This document shows, in pieces, positions 56,331 through 64,000 of a stretch of DNA of 64,000 nt. Where the stretch lies: NCBI GenBank assembly GCA_026120185.1, contig JANUWF010003377.1:2429001-2493000 (forward strand). The letters are read 5' to 3'. Source of the stretch: Voacanga thouarsii. Lineage: Eukaryota > Streptophyta > Magnoliopsida > Gentianales > Apocynaceae. The position numbers and the translations under genes are program-made. Every line of letters begins with the position of its first letter. The first letter of the stretch is position 1. Below the pieces are notes generated by a model. It searched no databases. It was not told the origin of the DNA and worked only from the letters and a program-made list of their open reading frames with translations.

Positions 56331-57859
56331 CCACATACTCAAATGACCACCTTATCCCTAATAATTAAAGTGGTTAGTGGTGGAATTCTTGCATTAGCAG
56401 AATTCATATCCTCTTAATTCATCATATCACAGATTACTCTGGGGGAAATTTCTACTCTTAAGAATTTTCCACACATCACACCTATGTCCTAATCCTATGA
56501 CTCCTATTAAACATAATTCTGACATGCTGATTAACAAGGCAAACCAGTCCCATCTTAGCCTCAGCCATTTTGAATTCCAAAGGTTGTATTACGATATTGC
56601 CAAATCCGTCTCTTTGCTGTTTGCTACCATATTTTCATGTCCACTGAAGTGTGCAGATCCTTAACCGTTCAATACCATTGTGCTTCTTGTCATTTACATT
56701 TAGCTGTTCGGAATTTGCTTTTGTGTGTGTGTCTGTGTTGTGTGGTGGTGTTTTGGGGAGGGGACGGGGGGGATGGGGATCCAGTATCTCCTCAAGCTAC
56801 TTTTCCTTCAAGACAGCCAGAATCAACCCTTTTCCAGGAGTAGTGACTAGGCCCTTTATCAATGTGTACTTGTGCCACTTGGTATCTTTCAGTTCTCTTC
56901 CTTTTTTCATGACCTTTTTTTTTTAAATAATTTACCTTTCTCTTCAAAGCCACTTTGTCCCAGTCCAGGTCGCTCCTCAATGATCTGTGTTCTCTACCTT
57001 ATGCTATGCCTCTCCACAAAGCACACCAAAATCTAGTTCCTTCTCTGCTTCCCTCCATCCATCTTCGCCTGATCACATGTTACACAATAGACCTGTAGCC
57101 ATAATCATCTGTAGCCCTTCTCTTTGAAGACTCTTGAAGCCATTCCTTTATTGGTAATTCATCTTTTCTAGTCACTTGTTTTTTATCATCTTAATTTCTC
57201 AAATCATACTGGCTTTAATTACACTAGCCACCTCACCTTTGGGATTCAGTTTGCTAACGGGCTTGAACTGTTGGTCAGAGTATTTAGCTGTTGACAAAAC
57301 GTATTTATTAGTCCTTTTGTTTTTCCAAAATTTTAGCTAAGTTATTGCTGTTCATGTGTTGTCATTTTACAGGCTTTGCCATGGGATAATTGACGTGGAA
57401 ACATTCAACTCTCTTCAAGTGCCAGTCAGGCTAATGAGGTTGTTGAGTTGAGCCTTCATGTTGCCGACGGTAGAGATGGCAGTTGCCTCAGGTTTTGTGA
57501 CCCTACTGCTGCTTCACAATGTAACAACAAATATGTTGAGTAGTATATGTATTACGAACCGCTACATGGTGAAATGGCATCTTGTATATGACTGCGCAAA
57601 TTTGTGAGCTTGTCTAGATTGCAAGAAGGTTCCACATGCTGTTTATGTTTCCTAAGTTCAATTTACTTCCAACGTTGTGTCTTATCTATGTAGGATTCTC
57701 TCAGACAAAGTAACTGAAGCTGATGGGCCAACACTAACGAATTGTGGATACAATAATATGTATCAATAATAAATTTCTGCTAATTATATTAACATGTGTG
57801 GTGATTGCAAATTCATATTCCTGTGTAACCATGTTGTCTGTCTTTTGCTTAATTAAGTG

Positions 57860-58111
57860 CTCCCTCTGTTTCTATTTTGACTTGGGTAAAGATTTAAAAA
57901 AGTATTTAACTATAAATAAGTTATTTTATTTCAGCTATTAATTATTAATTAGACATGTTACTGGTCAGACCATAGATTGTAGGGCATGTATCTCGTATAT
58001 GAAGGAGAAAATTTGTGGGAGTTTAGAAGGAAAATATATTTATTTTTAAAAAGTGAATATTTATTTCTAGATAACCTAAAATAGATATTTAGACTTCAAA
58101 TTCGGAGGGAG
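57860..58111. mobile_element. Stowaway-like MITE
   Basis: It starts CTCCCTCTGTTTCTATTTTG and ends ACTTCAAATTCGGAGGGAGG, imperfect inverted ends of the CTCCCTC type. The length of about 250 bp is typical of Stowaway MITEs. The flanking TA duplication is not clean. Confidence 0.65.
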
Positions 58112-58869
58112 GGGGTAACTTTTTGATATTATGGTATGAAGATATTTTCAAAAATCTTATAATTTACTTATAATTTATTTGTAAATTTCATCATATATTA
58201 GAGCCTATGGAAGACACATTTCAAGGGTGCAAAAGGAGACGCTCAAAAAGGCAAAAACAGAGTAAGAACCTCAGACGTATAACATTAGCATGGTGCACAT
58301 TTAGCACTCACATGCAAAGACCCATTTTGTGCTGCTAAATTCTGATAAGCAGGAACGTTATTACCATACTAAACACTTTGTGGCCACCAAATCACAACCG
58401 CAACTAGCAGGCTGCAGATTAATTTTTACAAGAGGAAAAGACATTGAGAATGAGGGAGTTGCCTTCCAATTTTCCTCTGCTCTTGCTGCCCCTTAGGAGC
58501 ATGTCTTTCTGCCAGACAGACATCATAAGCCTATGTTTAGTTACAGCAAAACTAACAGTAACTGCAAAATATCTCACTGGAAAAAGGATTCACGTTTAAC
58601 ATTAGGTGAATATGTAAATGGTCAGTAAACATTTGAGTTAAAAAGTCGTTATCTCTTATCTGTGATCGCACCAAAAATGGATAAGCTGATGAAGGTATCA
58701 GTACCTAGCTAGTGTCTAATTTCACTCATGACATGTGAATTTTCTTTGCACACATTTTTCTGGATTTGTTTCTTTTAGCTAAATGCTCTATGACGCCAAA
58801 ATGCTGAGCATGACAAGAGTTCTAAAAGAAAGAGATTTAATAGCATGCCTGAGGTTCGGATTCATGGCG

Positions 58870-59353
58870 TCACATTCGAACATACTCTTCAAAGTCGGGG
58901 TAAATGAAGACCTTGAACTCATCATTACCAAAGATTCTCTGTGATTCTTGAATTTGCCACGCCGAATCAGCAACAGAGTTTGATGATCCATACACCTTGA
59001 TCCCCTGCAATGTACAGATATCTCCCATGACAGATGGTATCTCCACAAGATCCAAGCATGCATTTAGCACCAACAGCTCAAGTTTGGGAAAGTGACACTC
59101 AGAGGTTATCCACTGCTGAAGATCCAAATGTGACAGTTTCAAGAATCTGAGGCAAGGAAAACCATCTTCACTTGTTTCCCACCTTGGTCCACTGAAAAAA
59201 TTGTCTTTTATTTTGAGTACCTCCAGATTTGGTAGCATCCCAAGAATTGACATTTGCTCCCAGTTCACATGGTTACCTATAAGAGTCAGCTTTCTCAAAC
59301 TTGGAGGGAACGGATTTAGTTGAGGAAGGTTGATAGACTTCCAACCATGAGTC
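58870..59353 (-). pseudogene. R1-type NLR, 3' leucine-rich-repeat fragment
   Basis: The minus-strand frame ends FEEYVRM and TGA at 58870. It reads INLPQLNPFPPSLRKLTLIG, then WEQMSILGMLPNLEVLKIKD, FSGPRWE, CLRFLKLSHLDLQQWITSEC, FPKLELLVLNACLDLVEIPS and IKVYGSSNSVADSAWQIQES. This order and wording are those of the C-terminal LRRs of late-blight R1A/R1B-type coiled-coil NLRs. The frame runs upstream to 59353, where a copia LTR begins. The 5' part of the gene, if it exists, is beyond the transposon and outside the window. The preserved part shows no stop, so the interruption by the transposon is the visible lesion. Confidence 0.88.
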
Positions 59354-59881
59354 TGTTGGGAAAAATAGCACAAATTTTTCTAGTGCAGCGGAAGGATGGA
59401 TTAATAGGACAGATGACTACACAAATCAATTAAATACAAGTAAAGCAAATAAAATAATAATTTAAAATGGCACCAAAAAATTAACGTGGTTCACCTTGAA
59501 TTTGGCCTATATCCACGGGACAAACTCCGAATATTCTTCTACTAATAAAATAATTAGTAAGTTACAAGAGGGATTTCTCTAAAAAAATACTAGAGACAAC
59601 CCTGAAATTAACCCAAAAAAGTGACACCCAAGTGTTTCTCAAACACCCCAATTAACTTCACTATTTTGTCACTCCAATTCTTTTTCCCTCTTCCCCACAA
59701 ACTCAGCAAATGTTGTCTGTGTTTGAGTTTTTTGTGTGTGTTCTTTCTTTGCTCTCCGCATGCCTATTTATAGGCATGAAAGAGGCAAGAAAACAAAAGT
59801 CTGCCAGAGGCAACATGGAGTGGTTACAGCAAGACAATGATGATTCCTCACCTATTCCTCCATTGATGAAGGACCACTACA
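59354..59881 (-). repeat. 3' LTR of the Tnt1-like element
   Basis: 528 bp, starting (minus strand) TGTAGTGGTCC and ending TTTTTCCCAACA, the canonical TG...CA. A TATA box, CTATAAATAGG, lies around 59765-59775 on the minus strand. Confidence 0.9.
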
Positions 59882-59896
59882 ATCTCCCCATCCCGA

Positions 59897-62800
59897 TTAC
59901 ATGGAGGGCTCCACCAGTCCTGCTGCTTGTCGACAATATTCTAACTTTTCCCTTAGAAGAGTCTTGGTCATCATGTCTGATCCATTTTCAACTGTGTGGA
60001 TCTTTTCCAACTGTAGTAGCTTCTTCTCCAATACATCCCTAATCCAATGATATCGCATATCAATATGTTTCGATTTATAATGAAATGAGGCATTCTTCCC
60101 AAGGTGAATTGCACTCTGACTGTCACAAAACAGCTCATACTTATACTGGTGAAAACCAAGTTCACTTAAGAACTTCTTCATCCATAATAACTCCTTACAT
60201 GCTTCAGTTGTTGCAATAAACTCTGCTTCAGTTGTTGAGAGAGCAACACACTGTTGTAATTTTGACTGCCATGACACAGCTCCCCCTACAAATGTATTCC
60301 ACCTCCAAAACACAAACACATTTTGGAGGTACTACGGAGATACCTGAGAATCCACTTAACGGCATTCCAATATTCTTTCCCAGGATTTGACAGGAACCTA
60401 CTCACCACTCCCACTGAGTGTGCAATATCTGGCCGTGTACACACCATGGCATACATTAAACTCCCAACTGCTGAAACATATGGAACTTTATCCATCTCAT
60501 CCTTCTCATCCTCTATAGAAGGGCAATGTTTTTTACTCAGTCTAAAGTGATTAGCAAGAGGACAACTAACTGTTTTAGCCTTATCCATGTTGAACCTTTA
60601 AAGTACCTTCTCAATGTACTTCTCCTGTGACAACCATAATTTCCTGGCGCCCCTGTCTCTGGTTATTGTCATGCCAAGAATTTGTCTTGTTGGCCCCAAG
60701 TTTTTCATAGCAAAAACCTTACTTAATTGCTGCTTCAAGCTGTTAATTCTGGAACTATTCTGGCCCACGATCAACATGTCATCCATATAGAGTAAAAGAA
60801 CAATAAAATCATCATCAGAGAATTTTTGTACGAACACACAGTGGTTTGAAGTCGTCTTCTTGTAGCCGTGCTCCCTCATTATAGACTCAAACTTCTTATA
60901 CCATTGTCTCGGTGCTTGTTTCAAACCATATAAGCTTTTCTTAAGCTTACAGACATAGTCCTCTTTCCATTTTACTTTGAAACCCTCAAGTTGCTCTATG
61001 TATATCTCTTCTTACAAGTCCCCGTGAAGGAAGGCAGCCTTCACATCCATCTGCTCGATCTCGAAGTCGAGGCTTGTTGCTAACCCCAACACTGTTTTGA
61101 TGGATGTCATCTTCACCACTGGTGAGAAAATTTCTCCAAAGTCAATCCCTTTCCTTTGGTGAAATCCCTTTACAACTAATCTGGCTTTGAACCATGGCTG
61201 GAGACTGTGTTCTTCATGCTTGATCCTGAACACCCACTTGTTCTTCAAAGCCCTATTACCTTTTGGTAACAACACCAACTCAAAAGTTTTGTTCTCATGC
61301 AAAGAACTCATCTCTTTTTGCACGGCGTTCCTCTACTGCTTACTGTGTTCATCCTCCATTGCTTCTTTGAAGCTTTCTGGTTCTCCCCCGTCAATTAGTA
61401 ACATATACTGTTCTTCAGGATATCTGGTAGAACGTCGTTTGACTCTATCAAATCTCCTCAGAACCTACTGGAGCTGGTGATGGATCATCAACACTTTCAT
61501 CATTAAAAACGACTGATGGTAGTTCAAAGGGAGCACTCGGATCCCCTGCCTCAGGTTGATCATTAAGAGCTTCATCTTCAACTTCTCTTGGCACCGTCGT
61601 TGAAAGGACTAGCTCTATGTTTGTTGAATCACCATTAACTTTGGAAGCATTTTTCTGGGCTTTTTCAATGTCTTTAATGGTTTCATCTTCAACAAACACC
61701 GCATCACAACTTCTGACAAGCTTCTTCTGCATTAGATCATAAAATCTATAGCCAAGCTGATCTTGACCATAGCCAATAAACACGCACTGTCGCGTCTTAA
61801 CATCAAGCTTAGATCTCGCATCCTTTGGCACATGCACAAAGGCCTTGCAACCAGACACCCACAGATGATCATAGGAAATATCTTTTCCTGCCCATACTCT
61901 TTCTGGAGTATCATATTGTAGAGGGACACAAGGTGAAAGATTTAATATGTGAGCAACTGCTAGTATAGTCTCACCCCAAAACATCTTTGACAACTTTGCA
62001 TGTGAGAGTATACATCTAACTCTCTCCATCAAAGTCCTGTTCATCCTCTTAGCCAAACTATTCAACTGCGACGTTTTTGGCGGTGTCAGTTGATGTCGAA
62101 TACCATGCTCCTCACAGTAAATCTGAAAAGGTCCTGTATATTCTCCACCATTGTCTGTGCGAATGCACTTTAGCTTCTTGCCGGTCTGTCTCTCTACCAG
62201 AGATAAAAACTGCTTAAAGACCTCCACCACTTGGTCTTTCTTCTTCAAAAGATACACCCATATCTTTCGGGAATGATCATCAATGAAAATCACAAAGTAT
62301 TGAGCACCACCAAGTGATTTTGGCATTGGCCCACACAAGTCGGAATGTATTAGATCCAACACATTCTTTATTCTAGAAAGCAACACATCCAACTCTTGAA
62401 AGCAACTCTATTTTGCTTTCCCACCAGACAATCAGCACATTTCTTCAACTGGACCTGATCCAATCCAGACAACACATTCTTCTTGGCTAAATAGGTCATA
62501 CTTTTCTCATTCATATGGCCTAGCCGCTTGTGCCACAACTCAATTGTACTATCATTCTCCACTGCATTCACAGCATCCTCGGAGAGCTTTGCCTGTATCA
62601 TGTATAGTTTTGAGTACTTTTTCCCTCTAGCCACCACCAAGGAACCTTTGGTGAGCTTCCACTGGCCATTATAGAAGGTGTTATAGTAACCTTCATCATC
62701 TAGCCTCCCAGCTGAGATCAAGTTCAAACGTATATCTAGAATATGCATAACATCCTTCAGGACTAACTGCGTACCATTCTCTGTCTCCAAACAAACATCT

Positions 62801-63778
62801 CCTTTTCCTGCAACTTGTGAATAATCTTTATTTCCCATTCTGACAACACCAGAATCACATGGTGTGTAAGAAGAGAAGAAGTCCCTTCGAGATGTCACGT
62901 GAATAGTAGCACCACTATCGACTACGCAACTAGTCTCGTGGGTTGCCAGGTTGACAATGTCTTCTTCAGTGACGATGTTGAACTCCTCCGCAACATGGGT
63001 CTGTATCACTGCTGTCATCTTGGGTCTTCCCTTTGCCTTTATTCTTCTTCTGATCTTTCTTAAACTTTCAACAGAACTTCTTTATGTGACCCTTTTGTTT
63101 ACAGTGATGGCACTCCACATTGGCATATTTATTTGACTTTCCCTTGCTTTTGTCCTTGGACTTTGCACTTCTGGCCTGACTCCTCCCCCTGGATTCTACA
63201 ACAAGGACATCTTGCTGCAATGAAGTGGATCCTTGTTCTTTCCTTCTCATTTCTTCATTGAGGACTCCACTTTTGACAAATTCCATATTTACTACACCAT
63301 TTGGTGCAGAATTGGTGATTGAAATCTTCAAAGTCTCCCAAGACTCTGGTAGGGATGTCAGCACCAAAAGTGCGAGTACTTCATCATCAATTTTAATGCC
63401 CATCCTTGACAATTGCTCCACGATCCCCTGCATATCATTTAAATGATCTGCCATCGACATACCCTCTCGGTACTTCATCTGGAGTAGCTTTGTCAAATAA
63501 AACAATTTGTTGTTGCTGGTCTTAGAAGTGTACAGCTCCTCTAGCTTGTTCTATAATGTCCGTGCATGAGTCTCATTACAAATGTGATTGTACACATTGT
63601 CTTCGACAAACTGCCGGATGAAACCACAGACTTACTCATGCTCGAATTCCCATTCCTCGTCTGTCTTGTTCTCGGGTTTAGTTGTACTAAACACCGGTAG
63701 ATGCATCTTCGTCACAAATAGGAGATCCTTCATCTTATTTCTCCATATGTGGTAATTCATGCAATTTAAATTAATCAT
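59897..63778 (-). pseudogene. Tnt1-like gag-pol polyprotein, broken
   Basis: From about 63778 down: a GAG start (MNYHIWRNKMKDLLF), the block LLQMKYREGMSMADHLNDMQ and a zinc knuckle CHHCKQKGHIKKFC (about 63068-63110). Protease follows, with VVDSGATIHVTS intact. The integrase region has LWHKRLGHMNEKSM, then FIDDHSRKIWVYLLKKKDQV and RTDNGGEY. Its third catalytic residue is changed: NSLAKRMNRTL where A-E-R-M-N is normal (about 62042-62071). RT shows NKWVFRIKHEE, MDVKAAFLHGDL, SLYGLKQAPRQWYKKF and an intact YMDDML. RNase H (VALSTTEAEFIATTEACKEL, CDSQSAIHLGKN) ends at TAA 59897. Stops or frame changes occur in GAG (about 63550 and 63630), at about 63060, 62390, 61440, 61010, 60600 and 60290. It cannot encode an active element. 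Confidence 0.92.
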
Positions 63779-63917
63779 TTTGCTCGTCTTCACCTACATG
63801 GTCCCCGTCTAGACTTTAAAAGAGTAAATAATAGTTTAACTTATTTTCTGATGTGGAGGGTCCACTTTCGTGGCAACCACAGAGCATACGATAAGTAAAT
63901 ATTATTACTCTAATAAA

Positions 63918-63929
63918 GCTCTGATACCA
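63918..63929 (-). other. Primer-binding site of the Tnt1-like element
   Basis: Minus strand TGGTATCAGAGC, complementary to the 3' end of plant initiator methionine tRNA, two bases inside the 5' LTR. Confidence 0.9.
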
Positions 63930-63931
63930 GT

Positions 63932-64000
63932 TGTTGGGAAAAATAGCACAAATTTCCCTAGTGCAACGGAAGGATGGACTAATAGGACAAATGACTGCAC
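63932..64000 (-). repeat. 5' LTR of the Tnt1-like element, truncated by the window edge
   Basis: TGTTGGGAAAAATAGCACAA onward matches 59354-59422 at about nine in ten positions. Confidence 0.9.

Larger units (their letters stand above)
55072..58869. other. Region 3' of the PORR gene
   Basis: No second gene is recognised. A possible 3' untranslated intron runs from a donor near 55137 (TTGGTTAGTA) to an acceptor near 57372 (TTTTACAGGCTTTG). Candidate poly-A signals follow near 57767 (CAATAATAAATTT). Two MITE-like pieces lie here. The short frames have no family signature. The last part (58112-58869) is probably the 3' flank of the NLR fragment on the minus strand. Confidence 0.4.
59354..64000 (-). 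mobile_element. Tnt1-like Ty1-copia retrotransposon, continues past the window
   Basis: On the minus strand the 5' LTR begins outside the window and its end is visible at 63932-64000. The primer-binding site TGGTATCAGAGC lies at 63918-63929. The gag-pol region follows, then a polypurine tract GATGGGGAGAT (59882-59892) and the 3' LTR (59354-59881). The LTRs share TGTTGGGAAAAATAGCACAA and differ at about six of the first 67 bases. That points to a fairly old copy. It sits at the 5' edge of the R1-type NLR fragment, with GAGTC as the likely left copy of the 5-bp duplication. Confidence 0.93.

Noticed and set aside
56637..56926. Overlapping 68- and 91-codon frames
   Set aside because: Low-complexity GT- and G-rich DNA; the frames share no motif and lie in the probable 3' region of the PORR locus.

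Overview
This is a plant nuclear genome window, almost certainly from a eudicot. It is AT-rich, with spliced GT-AG genes, CACTA, Stowaway, LINE and Ty1-copia transposons, and NLR resistance-gene remnants. One NLR remnant is of the late-blight R1 type common in asterids, so an asterid is my best guess; the species cannot be read from the sequence.

Layout. 1-9029: two nested or abutting CACTA (En/Spm) transposons. The first (1-1071) shows only its right end. The second (1075-9029) carries arrays of AGTGACAAC-type subterminal repeats and broken pieces of TNP2-like and Transposase_24-like genes. 9030-14570: mostly anonymous DNA with two exon remnants of an ABCB29-like plastid ABC transporter (11549-11985). 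14571-20328: a full-length but decayed L1-type LINE with recognisable target-site duplications. It is followed by a 50-bp minisatellite with a palindromic core. 21350-24398: decayed, intron-containing remnants of a plastid HSP90-5-like chaperone gene, with a 903-bp CACTA element inside one intron, and then of a TruB-type tRNA pseudouridine synthase. 24791-25147: a solo LTR with a perfect 5-bp duplication. 25811-28560: a nearly full-length CC-NB-LRR gene silenced by a few stops and frameshifts.

31446-48905 (minus strand) holds the best gene in the window: an intact ERV41/ERGIC2-type ER-Golgi cargo receptor. I could assemble 11 coding exons into a continuous 363-residue frame with GT-AG junctions. 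Its introns host a Stowaway MITE, a probable second MITE and, in intron 1, a complete but inactive Ty1-copia element (42681-47624). About 0.8 kb of probable divergent promoter separates it from rightward sequence that leads, after about 4 kb, to a second intact gene: an intronless PORR-domain organelle RNA-binding protein (53599-55071). Between them, at 50.2-50.7 kb, lie two NLR fragments in opposite orientation around a short spacer. This is an imperfect inverted repeat that could fold if transcribed.

58870-64000: the 3' end of an R1-type NLR (minus strand), cut by a Tnt1-like copia element that runs off the window.

Only two host genes look functional: the ERV41-like receptor (early secretory pathway) and the PORR protein (organelle RNA splicing). 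The rest is transposons and gene debris. I did not find a clear new biological system. The items most worth a second look are the inverted NLR fragments, the same-strand run of plastid and tRNA-modification gene relics, the composite CACTA element and the histidine-rich luminal loop of the ERV41-like protein.
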